Notes: generated from the letters alone by a model not told the origin. A DNA stretch of 36,765 bases from Gammaproteobacteria bacterium (GCA_021772935.1 JAJFLA010000017.1:1-36765), one strand, 5' to 3'; counted from the stretch's first letter, positions 1 to 7,539 are shown. Made by a program: numbers and translations.

Positions 1-59
1 AGAAGCTTGGCCACAAACCTGAGGCGTTCATCCATAGCGTTACACTCTTTCCAGGGCAT
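1..59 (-). CDS. IS481-like transposase, N-terminal part only (leaves window)
   Basis: The reverse complement reads MPWKECNAMDERLRFVAKL from an ATG at position 59, preceded by a strong GGAGGA ribosome binding site about 7 bases upstream. The opening MPW-E-x3-MDE-R--F is typical of IS481-family (rve integrase) transposases, which begin with a helix-turn-helix domain and continue into a DDE catalytic core. Only about 19 residues lie in the window, so whether the enzyme is intact cannot be judged. The terminal repeats at about 92-134 just upstream fit an IS end. The family call rests on a short N-terminus and is moderately sure. Confidence 0.55.
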   Translation of the reverse strand, partial: MPWKECNAMDERLRFVAKL

Positions 60-91
60 TCGGAGTCCTCCTCCAAATACCTCAATTGTGT

Positions 92-134
92 AACCTATGT
101 GCCCGGAATAAAATGGAACCTATGTGTCGGGAAG
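92..134. repeat. tandem repeat in probable IS481-like end
   Basis: Two near-identical 20-base units, GTAACCTATGTGCCCGGAAT at 92-111 and GGAACCTATGTGTCGGGAAG at 115-134, lie directly upstream of the transposase start. AACCTATGTG-CCGG repeats of this kind sit in the terminal inverted repeats of IS481-type elements and are probably transposase binding sites. The outer boundary and target duplication cannot be fixed because the other end is outside the window. Confidence 0.45.
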
Positions 135-158
135 CTCAAAATAAGCTACCCAAACCAA

Positions 159-806
159 TCAATTAAACAGATCTTTCACGCCACCTGCAAAATCCAACCA
201 CTTTTCTTTCATAGTGACACGAATTTTAATATCTATACTGCTAAGAATGCTCACCCCATGGATGACAATTGTTTGTGTGTTTTCATCGGCACTACCGGAC
301 ACCCTGCTATTAACTGTGCTCAGATAGCTCGAGTTTTTGCAGACCACGCGTACGCCTTCCGGGACAAAAATTGTGTTTTGGGTGAGCAGACCGAACATCT
401 TTATATGCACAACAGGAAATTTAAATATTGCATCAGTAAAATCAAGTTTAAAATCACTTAAAATGCTGGTAACACTAATCTTTTCACCCACAACCCACGG
501 GCCATTTTGTGTGGTTGAAGAAAGCACCTTTATTATTTTTTCATGATTTTCAGAATCATCATCAAAAAAACGTTCATCTTTTGATAGTTTTTCAGCCTTC
601 GTTTTTTGATATTTGCTGTCAGTGGTTAAATCGAGGTCTGCCACTTGTTCCAGCAAAACATTTCGTTCATCTGTATCAATCGCCAGATCAAGTCTTTTTT
701 CAAAGGCTTCTAAAGTAATTTCCTGATGGGCATAGTTCATCACTAACTGGTCGATGACTTCTTCTCGAATATTTTTCAAAGGACGGTCTTCAGTTATAAC
801 TGGCAT
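159..806 (-). CDS. DUF1707 / LiaF-like C-terminal domain protein
   Basis: A 215-residue soluble protein. Residues about 8-60 match the DUF1707 SHOCT-like pattern: a helical region with L--A---Q-IT-E-FE-RL-LA--T-ER--L and ending in ADLDL. Residues about 100-215 form a beta-rich segment with the LiaF C-terminal pattern (FK-DF-DA, V-IKMFGLL, IFVPEGV-V). LiaF-type proteins act in envelope stress signalling in Firmicutes. In Gram-negatives this architecture is of unknown role. No signal peptide or membrane segment is visible. The gene stands alone: its 3' end faces the IS481-like element and its 5' end faces a repeat-rich intergenic region. Domain assignment is fairly sure, function is not. Confidence 0.7.
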   Translation of the reverse strand: MPVITEDRPLKNIREEVIDQLVMNYAHQEITLEAFEKRLDLAIDTDERNVLLEQVADLDLTTDSKYQKTKAEKLSKDERFFDDDSENHEKIIKVLSSTTQNGPWVVGEKISVTSILSDFKLDFTDAIFKFPVVHIKMFGLLTQNTIFVPEGVRVVCKNSSYLSTVNSRVSGSADENTQTIVIHGVSILSSIDIKIRVTMKEKWLDFAGGVKDLFN

Positions 807-930
807 TGCGAACCCTATACTGGTTAATTATCAGGTGTATTCCATGCATGATATGCAAATAATAAGCCATTGTATAATCTTCTGTATTTACAAAAGGATA
901 ATCTATTGCTTATATTGTTTTTGTTTGGGT

Positions 931-972
931 ATGACCCAGTACTTGGTCATTTTGACCACTGGTGTTGGTCAA
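931..972. promoter_or_regulatory. cluster of TGACC/GGTCA half-sites (operator-like)
   Basis: Four copies of the same half-site alternate in orientation within 42 bases: ATGACC (931-936), TTGGTCA (943-949), TTGACCA (952-958) and TTGGTCAA (965-972). The middle pair forms the perfect dyad TGGTCATTTTGACCA (944-958), and TTGACC (952-957) pairs with GGTCAA (967-972). This is the form of an operator for a dimeric repressor such as a TetR- or MarR-type protein. It lies about 125 bases upstream of the DUF1707 gene start and before the IS3 remnant. The binding protein is unknown. Confidence 0.35.
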
Positions 973-1140
973 CATCCATCGCCATGGACACTTTGCATTA
1001 CGACAGGCGTTATTTTTTAACGGTGAAAATTGTTTAGCCTTTAGCAGTTATCTCTTCGCTGGGTACTGTCAAGTTAAGCCAAAACTAAGCAGCGACACCC
1101 ACATCTCATTTTTTATAATCTTAAAAATGAGGTTCAGAAA

Positions 1141-1278
1141 ATGAGCAGAAAACGTAGAACCCACCCACCCGACTTCAAAGCCAAAGTGGCACTGGCAGCA
1201 ATCAAGAGTGATGAAACCTTCAGCGAGTTATCCAGACGATACCAGATCAATACAAATTTGATCGTCAAATGGGAATAG
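1141..1278 (+). pseudogene. IS3-family orfA remnant with in-frame stop
   Basis: An ATG at 1141, preceded by TGAGG, opens a reading frame of 45 residues starting MSRKRRTHPPDFKAKVALAA. This is the classic N-terminus of IS3-family OrfA (HTH_Tnp_1: R--H-PDFKAKVALAAI--D-T--EL---Y-I--N-I-KW). A TAG at 1276-1278 stops it. The same frame continues with LLLENSAAGLY, which corresponds to the QLLE-AA-LF segment that normally follows, so the stop is a nonsense change inside the gene. Homology fades after about 1310 and no orfB is present. The element is dead and strongly truncated. Confidence 0.7.
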
Positions 1279-1443
1279 CTTTTGCTTGAAAACTCTGCGG
1301 CTGGTCTTTACCCAACCACCCAAGGGGGGTACTGTTGAGGCTATCGAAGCACGGCTGTGGGACAACATAGATCAGGTCGGTGCCGGTTGAGCAAGTCCGT
1401 TGTTCATTGAACGTTTACGTATTTATTAGCCAGGGAGTCGCAT

Positions 1444-2199
1444 ATGTCCAAATTAACCAGGATGCTAATGGTCTGCATGCTGTGCACATCCGTTGAGGTC
1501 AGCGCCGCATCCCTATTCGATTTTGAAGCCTCAACACCGGAAGGTGGCTGGGCCCTGAGCGAAGTTACAACGACTAACCACAAGGGTAAACGGAGTGTCG
1601 CGGTTATCAGGCAAAAATTTCTCGGTAGTGAACAACGCGGGGACCAGATTTATTACTGGCTGGAAACCGAAGTAGACAATTTCAAGATTAAAAAGGATAA
1701 ACGCAAACCCGATGGTGAGCATATAGTGATGAAAGTGCTCGTGTCACAGAAGGCCATGGATTCCGACCCGGCCAACGTCGTTAACAACATACAGGGCTTT
1801 GGTAAAGAGATCATCATGCAGATGGGCGACAATCCACCAATGATGATTAGCGAAGGTGGGGCGCTGGCCGGTTCGTTGATGAAGTCCATGGGTATCGAAG
1901 TCAATTATCAATTCACCGAAAAGGGTACAGAAACTATCGATATCAGCGCCGGTCAATTCAAGGCAAAACGGGTGGAGGGTTCAGGTAGTACCAGCAGTAA
2001 AATCCTGTTCAAGAAGATCGAAGTCGAGAGTCAGTCGGTGATATGGATCTCAAAGAAGGTACCGTTTGGCATCGTCAAGAGTGAAAACACCGACATCATC
2101 AATGGCAAGGTACAACATTCACTAACGGTCTTGACCGAGTATGGCAATTCCGGCGCCGTCACCGCAATTACCGGCGAAGTGATAAAAATGCCATTTTAA
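1444..2199 (+). CDS. exported protein of unknown function
   Basis: A 251-residue protein with a short signal peptide (hydrophobic residues 8-20, likely cleavage near VSAAS, residue 22). The ATG at 1444 follows CAGGGAG at a good distance. The mature part is beta-rich with no transmembrane segment. Its C-terminal half (residues 150-240) has an alternating pattern with VIWISKKVPFGIVKSE, which recalls LolA- or DUF4412-like beta folds where a protein reports how a substrate was modified. I cannot assign a family with confidence. No operon partner: upstream is the IS3 remnant, downstream a convergent nuclease remnant. Confidence 0.65.
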   Translation: MSKLTRMLMVCMLCTSVEVSAASLFDFEASTPEGGWALSEVTTTNHKGKRSVAVIRQKFLGSEQRGDQIYYWLETEVDNFKIKKDKRKPDGEHIVMKVLVSQKAMDSDPANVVNNIQGFGKEIIMQMGDNPPMMISEGGALAGSLMKSMGIEVNYQFTEKGTETIDISAGQFKAKRVEGSGSTSSKILFKKIEVESQSVIWISKKVPFGIVKSENTDIINGKVQHSLTVLTEYGNSGAVTAITGEVIKMPF

Positions 2200-2230
2200 G
2201 GAAGCTGTGTAAACGGGATGGAAGTGTCCT

Positions 2231-2386
2231 TTAAACCGGGGTTACCTCAGGGTGTCCTTGTTTTTCCGCTGCAAAACGCCGCGGCACGTCGATCGTAACC
2301 CCGGTGTACAGGCTGTCATCGCTGGCACGTATGATATAAACGTACCAGCCCTTGCCAGACTTGGGAGTATCAGGTGACTTTGACAA
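2231..2386 (-). pseudogene. truncated GIY-YIG nuclease domain (YhbQ/UvrC-like)
   Basis: The minus strand from a possible TTG at 2386 to TAA at 2231 encodes 51 residues containing GWYVYIIRASDDSLYTGVT followed by IDVPRRFAAE. This is the first half of a GIY-YIG domain: the first Tyr-rich strand (Y-Y-I), the second strand Y-TG-T and the conserved Arg of the RR-F helix. Small GIY-YIG proteins of the YhbQ group have about 80-100 residues and continue with a segment around GAKYTR and a later conserved Glu. Here the frame stops at PEVTPV and no continuation is visible in other frames. It directly follows the anti-sigma-like gene and has no clear ribosome binding site. A short functional protein seems unlikely. 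Confidence 0.6.
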
Positions 2387-2412
2387 GGGCCTTTTTCCGG
2401 TAGAACCCTTGC

Positions 2413-2802
2413 TCAGGATCTGAAATCGAATCGCTCAAGATCTGATTTTAGTCGTTCGAGTTCTTGCCTGAGCTGTTTTTCGGGTAATGGCGCCTGTTCC
2501 GAAAATAATGCCAGCTTGTCTGTCAATGAGAATAGAGACGGCATTGCGGCATTATTTTGTGTCTGCGCCAGATCTTGTATTGGCAGAGGTAGCACCGGGG
2601 GTTGCACAAAGTAAAATACAGCAGCAGCCGTTGCCGCCAGACCTGTGCTCCAGGCGGGGATTTTCCAGTTGAACGTCGCTTTGCTTTCGGTCGATGCACT
2701 AAGCCTCACCGCACGCATAATATCCTGGTGCTGCGCTGCACTGACCTTCACTTGTGTTTCCGGTGTGTTGCACAGCGCTATTTTCAGATTTTCCTGGTTC
2801 AT
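2413..2802 (-). CDS. single-TM anti-sigma-factor-like protein
   Basis: A 129-residue protein with one central membrane segment at about residues 50-67 (AWSTGLAATAAAVFYFV). The N-terminal half of about 48 residues would be cytoplasmic and the C-terminal tail periplasmic. Its ATG overlaps the stop of the sigma gene by four bases (ATGA), which indicates translational coupling and is the standard arrangement of an ECF sigma factor and its membrane anti-sigma. No zinc-binding H-x3-C-x2-C motif is present, so it is not a ZAS-type anti-sigma. The periplasmic C-terminus ends in a charged helix (LRQELERLKSDLERFDF). The role is inferred from topology and gene position. Confidence 0.65.
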   Translation of the reverse strand: MNQENLKIALCNTPETQVKVSAAQHQDIMRAVRLSASTESKATFNWKIPAWSTGLAATAAAVFYFVQPPVLPLPIQDLAQTQNNAAMPSLFSLTDKLALFSEQAPLPEKQLRQELERLKSDLERFDFRS

Positions 2803-3380
2803 TGTGTCACTTCCCTGGCGGGGACAACCCCGTCGAAATGGTCTTCCTGAAGTTCCCGAGACAGGCGTCGACGGGCACGCAGCAGGTTAACTTTAACCCA
2901 GTTGAGCGAGCGTTTCATTGCCGAGCTGATTTCTGCGAGTGACATATCCTCAACGTAAAACAACCACAACGCGGTGCATTGGGCTTCACTCAGACAGGCC
3001 TTTGCCGTATCCCAAAGCGATTTCCGGTTCTGCATTTGCATCTCAATATTCTCGGGACCCGGTAGCGTACACACGATCGTTTCGGGCAGGTCCTGCCGTC
3101 CCGGTTGGCCCTGGCTCAATTTACCCAGCTTGCGCAGACCGATGGTGAACAGCCAGGTACTGAAACGGTAGTGGCTACGATAACCTGGCAAGTACTTGAA
3201 CGCCGCAACAAAAGCTTCCTGGAGCGCGTCCTGGGCGTCCATTGGATTGCGTGCCCTGAGCAAAAGAAATCGATACAGCCTATCCTGGTAATGGATCACC
3301 AATTGCTCAAACGCATCGACCGAGCCACTGCGGGCCCGGTCGATCAAATCCATTTCACCTTGTAGTTCAGAGACGGGCAT
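2799..3380 (-). CDS. ECF-family RNA polymerase sigma factor
   Basis: A 193-residue sigma-70 family protein with ECF architecture. Region 2 lies at about residues 12-85 (FEQLVIHYQDRLYRFLL, then DAQDALQEAFVAAFKYL, then FSTWLFTIGLRKL, covering the -10 recognition helix). Region 4 lies at about 125-178 (LSEAQCTALWLFYVEDMSLAEISSAM followed by the recognition helix SLNWVKVNLLRARRRL). There is no region 1 or 3. It is the middle gene of a minus-strand operon, 11 bases after the secreted protein at 3392-4333 and overlapping the anti-sigma-like gene. Such operons usually respond to envelope stress and are autoregulated. The signal is unknown. Confidence 0.9.
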   Translation of the reverse strand: MPVSELQGEMDLIDRARSGSVDAFEQLVIHYQDRLYRFLLLRARNPMDAQDALQEAFVAAFKYLPGYRSHYRFSTWLFTIGLRKLGKLSQGQPGRQDLPETIVCTLPGPENIEMQMQNRKSLWDTAKACLSEAQCTALWLFYVEDMSLAEISSAMKRSLNWVKVNLLRARRRLSRELQEDHFDGVVPAREVTQ

Positions 3381-3391
3381 GCCGTTGTTCG

Positions 3392-4333
3392 CTACAGGTC
3401 CTTCAGCACTTCAATCTGGTCGGCAGCGACCGCCACTTCGACGCGCAAGTTTGAGCCATCGTTCTCAAAGCGTACGCTTCGTAAAACATCAGCGACTGCC
3501 GCATCAGAGGTATCCAGAGCCTTCAACGCGACCAAGCCCTCAACAATATTTCTTACCGACATGGCGACTTCCGGTGAATTGGCGGTTAGCTGGGCACTTA
3601 TCTTCAAGTCGCCCATGTCTTCTGCGATGACCATAGCCGCTGCGTTTACGTTTTTCAATATCGAGGAATTCCAGTTGCCACCGATCGAAGCCGATGTATT
3701 TGCACCGCCCTGGAGCAATGCACGGTCTGCCTGTAATACCAACAGTGCTTCAGAATCGACGTTTTCAAAGCCGCCCAGGTAGCCACCGGCATCCAGAAAA
3801 CTCTGCATCAATTCCATGTTTTGTGTGACCAGGGCCTGCTTGTTACCGAATGAAAAATGCAGCTCTTTGTCACGACGCCATGCATCGTGGTCGGGCTCAT
3901 GATCGTCATCGGCCACCGTGTAGTAAGTTTGGCCGTTATCGGTGAGTGTCGCCACCTCAGCACCCTTGTCCTGCAAGGCAGAAAACAATGCAGCCTGCGT
4001 TTCAGCGCTGATTGGACCGTGCAGGATGACCGCACCCTCGTGCAATGGGCTGCCGTTGGTGGGAAGTGTTCCGCCAAACACCGTCACCCCTTCGAGTTCG
4101 TCACGAATGTTGAGATTCAATTTCTGCTGGATATCCTCCAGTACCTCGTCCACGAAATCGAGCATCAAGCGCTGGCCGACCTCAGAGTTCTGGATCAGCT
4201 CCAGGTTGACGTGTACATACCAGCTACTGCCTGGCGGTACATCCGAGTTGGTGAAACTGGCCGCCTGTGCCGCCACGCAAACCAGCAGTGTTAATAACAC
4301 GACACTATAAATTTTTATCCGATTAAACTTCAT
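3392..4333 (-). CDS. secreted protein of unknown function, first gene of ECF operon
   Basis: A 313-residue protein with a clean signal peptide (hydrophobic residues 10-22, cleavage after AQA at about residue 24). An AAGGAAG ribosome binding site precedes the ATG. The mature protein starts with PPGSSWYVHVNLE, followed by VFGG-LP, QALVTQNMELM and a long C-terminal segment ending in IEVLKDL. This layout recalls large periplasmic DUF3352-like proteins, but I do not claim membership. A His/Asp-rich stretch (DDDHEPDHD, about residues 142-150) may bind metal. As first gene before sigma and anti-sigma it is likely part of the sensed stress response or its output. Confidence 0.7.
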   Translation of the reverse strand: MKFNRIKIYSVVLLTLLVCVAAQAASFTNSDVPPGSSWYVHVNLELIQNSEVGQRLMLDFVDEVLEDIQQKLNLNIRDELEGVTVFGGTLPTNGSPLHEGAVILHGPISAETQAALFSALQDKGAEVATLTDNGQTYYTVADDDHEPDHDAWRRDKELHFSFGNKQALVTQNMELMQSFLDAGGYLGGFENVDSEALLVLQADRALLQGGANTSASIGGNWNSSILKNVNAAAMVIAEDMGDLKISAQLTANSPEVAMSVRNIVEGLVALKALDTSDAAVADVLRSVRFENDGSNLRVEVAVAADQIEVLKDL

Positions 4334-4380
4334 TAATTACTTCCTTTTGCTATATTCCGGCTTATGCCATTGTTCGCTGA

Positions 4381-4411
4381 CTTATAGTGCGAGAACGGCA
4401 AAAAAGTTACA
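4381..4411 (-). promoter_or_regulatory. candidate ECF-type promoter of the sigma operon
   Basis: On the minus strand TGTAAC (4411-4406) is followed by a T run (the sequence reads TGTAACTTTTTTG) and, 19 bases on, by TATAAG (4386-4381). A -35 element of the type GTAAC followed by T residues is common for ECF sigma factors in proteobacteria. It sits about 50 bases upstream of the first gene of the sigma operon, which suits autoregulation. The -10 assignment is uncertain. Confidence 0.35.
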
Positions 4412-4816
4412 CCCGATCCAAATTTCTTTACAGCCTTCGATTTCTTATACTGGGAGCCTGGCGGAATTAACCAGGCAGCGTGCACTTCTTTGTCAAATAA
4501 TGCGCATGGAAGAAGTACCAGGACAAAAATTTCAAAATGGAGTTTTCAGGGATGGGTATCACCTGAATTGGGGTCACCCCACCCATCACTTCCAAGTTTA
4601 CCGACACAAATACGTGTTGTTTTCTGACTCCACGTGTTCACGGCAACCATTACGTTGACGGCTACGGTCATCGTATAGCGCTTTACGCAGATAAACTGGA
4701 AGTCAGGGTGTTTGGGGTGGTTTTGTTGGGGTTGGCCAGAGTCGATCACTACCTGAGAGCCTGGGGATCTAATAAAAAGTGACCGGTTAACAGACTGCAG
4801 GATTCAATTCGACCTA
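4412..4816. other. intergenic stretch without recognisable gene
   Basis: Between the sigma-operon promoter region and the end of the sialidase-like gene I see no convincing gene. A 13-base perfect dyad, TGGGGTCACCCCA, lies at 4569-4581. Plus-strand frames from about 4560 to 4780 have coding-like stretches such as HGNHYVDGYGHRIALYADKL, but stops interrupt them and I cannot match a family. It may be decayed coding sequence. Confidence 0.3.
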
Positions 4817-6739
4817 TTATTGAACCTGCCCACACAAGTCGTTTGCGGTGATACGCTTCAGCTCGATCACTCCGCTCAGATTCTCTTCGAAGAGTTCGTA
4901 AACCAGGGTCGCCTCGGTACAGGAATGAAACTCTATCGACACGCTTCCAACGCTACCAGCCGGACTGTTCTCGACCGGTGTCTCGAGGTCGAACTCACCT
5001 CCGGTCGTCAGGGTCAGGTCGATGGTCGCAACGTTGTCAACATAAGACCCTGCGCCTGTGAACCAGCGATGATTGGGTACACCGGGTTCGGCGCTCATGT
5101 TTTCGGGAATGAAGGTAAACCAGGCTACTGCCAGCACCTGGCTCGTTGGAATGGCTTCCATGAAAAACCCCTGGCCGGTCGTGGCCGGTTCAAACCAGGC
5201 ACCACTGACCCCAAAATCAATTTTGAAATCACTCGGCAAGCCCAGCGTCGTCTGCGCGACATACAGGTTGGAGCGGGTAGAAGAATCCCTAAAGTCAGCC
5301 CAGGCTGTATAGATGCGTTCCGACGTCACACTCAGCCCCTGGTAATCGCCGTATTGGAATGAGCTATCGCTTCTCGCTGATGCCGACGATACACGAACGT
5401 CCGGCTGCCAAGCCACACCACCATCAGTTGAATAACTCAGGTAAGTATGGGTTTTCAGGCGTACCGGGTCATCGCGGGTGTCTTTATAAGCTACCAGCAC
5501 GGTGCCTCGGTCGTCTACGTCGAGCCAGGCGTGATATTGATCACCTGCCTGGGCCGTTTGCCCCACAGTAACAGGCGCAGACCAGGTTAGTCCACGATCA
5601 TCAGAACTCGAAAGAAATACGTCCGATTCGCAGGTACAAACATTATCACAACTTTGCGGTGAGCCAGCCGCGTAGTCGTTCCAGGTCACGTGGAGTCGCC
5701 CGTTTTCGGCAGGGCCGATATTGTTAAATGCAATACTTGAATGAATAAGTGCCTTGCGCGTACACACCGAAGGTGTGCGTGTATACGCATTGCCACGGGT
5801 CGGCGCTACACGCCTTGGGGAACCAAAGCTCTTGCCGCCGTTGGTAGAACGCCACACGGTAATACCACTTTGGGTACCGTTGGCTGCGCTCAGGTAAACC
5901 GTGCCGTCCCCACCAACGGCCAGGTCGAGGCCAGAGATCGCATCGGTAGAAAATACAGCCGGTGCGGAAAACCCACTCGCTGCTGCGCTACGTGTGGAAA
6001 CCCGTATCCCGCCCCGGACCAATTTCCACGCCAGATATACATTACCAAAATACGGGCTATCCGGGTGGCGGTCGGCCGCAATGGCCGTCTTGTCATCCTG
6101 ACGGTTACTCGAAATACGTTGCGCCGTTTCCCAGCTATCACCGCCATCGTTTGAGGTGGTGGCCTCAATGCCAATGACCTGGTTTCCGTTCTTCACTGGA
6201 ATGAAGGTCAGATAGACGTCTCCATCCGCAGCGAAGGTCAACATAGGGTCAGCGTGATTGGTCGCGCCACCCAGCAGAGGTAGTCGTACCTGACGCCAAT
6301 TAAGCCCACCGTCACGAGTCACCAGGATCATCAACGGGCCATCCAGGGACATCGTCGCAGCAACCACGTGTTGCGGGTCATCGGGGTTTGCAGCGATGCT
6401 TACTTCAGCCTGCGAGTTAAAGTGATTGCTGGCATTGGTTTCGAAACTGATGATCTGGCTTTCGGCCTGACCCATGCTCAGCGCTGAGATGTGATGCGGC
6501 GGGCCGGAACTTGTGTGTACTGCGGGTACAGGTAGTTCCCAGTCCAGCACATCTGCTCTGCTCGTGGTTTGAGCAGGTTTGACCGATGGCACGACGACAC
6601 AGCCTGCGAATAAAGAACATAGCAATAGTGGCACCATCAGCCGAATCCATAGCGTCTCACGACCACCACAAGCGGAAACCGTAAAACGTCTGTTAATGGT
6701 GGTTTTTCTTGTGACCCTGACGTTTCTTGGTGCATACAT
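4817..6739 (-). CDS. sialidase-fold (BNR/Asp-box) surface lipoprotein
   Basis: A 640-residue protein. The ATG at 6739 has an AGGAA site 7 bases upstream. After an unusually long N-region of about 34 residues, a hydrophobic stretch ends in the lipobox LFAG-C (Cys47), so it should be lipid-anchored. Residues about 100-510 form a beta-propeller with several Asp-box motifs: TRDGGLNW, SNDGGDSW, STNGGKSF, SDDRGLTW and STDGGVAW. Residues about 520-640 are a separate beta domain starting GAWFEPATTGQGFFMEAIP, a C-terminal module seen in many exported gammaproteobacterial proteins. A CDNVCTCES cluster lies in the propeller. The sialidase Arg triad and FRIP motif are not evident, so glycosidase activity is not supported. 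Binding or other hydrolysis is possible. Confidence 0.8.
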   Translation of the reverse strand: MYAPRNVRVTRKTTINRRFTVSACGGRETLWIRLMVPLLLCSLFAGCVVVPSVKPAQTTSRADVLDWELPVPAVHTSSGPPHHISALSMGQAESQIISFETNASNHFNSQAEVSIAANPDDPQHVVAATMSLDGPLMILVTRDGGLNWRQVRLPLLGGATNHADPMLTFAADGDVYLTFIPVKNGNQVIGIEATTSNDGGDSWETAQRISSNRQDDKTAIAADRHPDSPYFGNVYLAWKLVRGGIRVSTRSAAASGFSAPAVFSTDAISGLDLAVGGDGTVYLSAANGTQSGITVWRSTNGGKSFGSPRRVAPTRGNAYTRTPSVCTRKALIHSSIAFNNIGPAENGRLHVTWNDYAAGSPQSCDNVCTCESDVFLSSSDDRGLTWSAPVTVGQTAQAGDQYHAWLDVDDRGTVLVAYKDTRDDPVRLKTHTYLSYSTDGGVAWQPDVRVSSASARSDSSFQYGDYQGLSVTSERIYTAWADFRDSSTRSNLYVAQTTLGLPSDFKIDFGVSGAWFEPATTGQGFFMEAIPTSQVLAVAWFTFIPENMSAEPGVPNHRWFTGAGSYVDNVATIDLTLTTGGEFDLETPVENSPAGSVGSVSIEFHSCTEATLVYELFEENLSGVIELKRITANDLCGQVQ

Positions 6740-7013
6740 GATGACTTTCCTACCCGCGCGAATTCAAGTTTGTCTGTTGGTTTTATAACACCAATCCAAC
6801 TTCACTTAGGTCAGGGAATTGTCAGAGTTTTCTGCAACCTGGGGAGATTCGAGCAAGCTCGCTTGATCGAAGCGGTCTGGACTTACCTTAGTTAAAGGAC
6901 AGTAGCTGAAGGATGTTATCGAAACAAAACTATAGGGCCGATTGGGAAACGTGAAGTGGTTATTCCTGGTCTATGCGCTTTACTATCCAAGCCACTTTTG
7001 AGGAGTCAACCCA
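6740..7013. other. intergenic region upstream of the small ORF/XRE pair
   Basis: About 270 bases separate the divergent lipoprotein and XRE units. It should contain promoters for both, but I could not pick out a convincing -35/-10 pair. A short dyad is present around CGAGCAAGCTCGCTTGATCG (6849-6868). No coding sequence is recognised. Confidence 0.3.
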
Positions 7014-7151
7014 ATGAAACACTTTAGCAAATGGTATTCTTGCTTTGGTGCCTCGGACGGCAAACAAGCCCTTAAGGAACCTCTGTACTTTACTGAGATG
7101 AAACCTGTCGTGCTAAGATTCTGGATATCAACAGTTATTTGGGGAGAGTGA
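7014..7151 (+). CDS. small ORF (45 codons) coupled to XRE regulator
   Basis: An ATG at 7014 preceded by AGGAG (7001-7005, 8-base spacing) opens a 45-residue frame beginning MKHFSKWYSCFGASDGKQAL. It ends in a TGA at 7149-7151 that shares its last base with the ATG of the XRE gene (TGATG). A good ribosome binding site combined with stop-start overlap argues that it is translated and couples translation to the regulator. The peptide is aromatic-rich, has one Cys and lacks an obvious membrane helix. It matches no family I know. It may be a small effector or a leader peptide. A chance ORF remains possible. Confidence 0.45.
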   Translation: MKHFSKWYSCFGASDGKQALKEPLYFTEMKPVVLRFWISTVIWGE

Positions 7152-7501
7152 TGAACAACCGGGAAGTTCTGGCCAGCAACATCAAGTCACTGATGAAACA
7201 AGCTGGTATTGAGTCACAAGCACAACTTGCCAAGACCACGGGTATCTCACAAACTCAAATCGGTAATATTCTCCGTCAGGAGAAGGCGGCTTCAATCGAC
7301 TTGCTTGAACGTATGGCTAATGGTCTTGGTTGCGAGCCATGGCTGTTACTTGGACCTGTGGATTTTTTGAAGGAGTTTAAACATGCAGATTTTGCAGCAT
7401 TGTTGTATTGCTACATGAAATTGCCTGCAAACGATCAGAACGACGTTTGGGAAATGACACACAATCTCTATGAGTCAACCAATGGCTACTACTCACCCTA
7501 G
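7151..7501 (+). CDS. XRE-family helix-turn-helix regulator
   Basis: The protein of 116 residues starts MNNREVLASNIKSLM. The ATG at 7151 follows GGGGAG, whereas the in-frame TTG at 7139 lacks a ribosome binding site. Residues about 5-65 form a Cro/C1-type HTH: SQAQLAKTTGISQTQIGNIL is the helix-turn-helix proper, followed by SIDLLERMANGLGCEPWLLL. The C-terminal 45 residues (DFAALLYCYMKLPANDQNDV) resemble the short helical tail of phage-type repressors such as those next to LexA/C2-like proteins, but there is no peptidase domain. It is coupled to the small ORF before it. Its target is unknown; autoregulation is likely by family habit. Confidence 0.85.
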   Translation: MNNREVLASNIKSLMKQAGIESQAQLAKTTGISQTQIGNILRQEKAASIDLLERMANGLGCEPWLLLGPVDFLKEFKHADFAALLYCYMKLPANDQNDVWEMTHNLYESTNGYYSP

Positions 7502-7521
7502 CCCGCATATTTAAACTTGTG

Positions 7522-7539
7522 CAGCACACGAGTGTGCTG
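7522..7539 (+). terminator. hairpin after XRE gene
   Basis: CAGCACAC and GTGTGCTG form a perfect 8-base stem around a two-base loop, 21 bases after the XRE stop. The following sequence TTCACCCCC has no T run, so it is a weak intrinsic terminator at best, or an operator-like dyad. Confidence 0.35.

Noticed and set aside
1061-1335. GGGTACTGT direct repeat around the IS3 orfA remnant (1061-1069 and 1327-1335)
   Set aside because: Could be a target duplication, but IS3 elements usually give 3-5 base duplications and no matching inverted ends are visible, so a 9-base match may be chance.
4569-4581. TGGGGTCACCCCA dyad as a terminator
   Set aside because: No T run on either strand and far from gene ends.
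4820-5362. 180-residue plus-strand frame
   Set aside because: It lies wholly antisense inside the sialidase-like lipoprotein gene, has no ribosome binding site and its product looks like low-complexity shadow translation.
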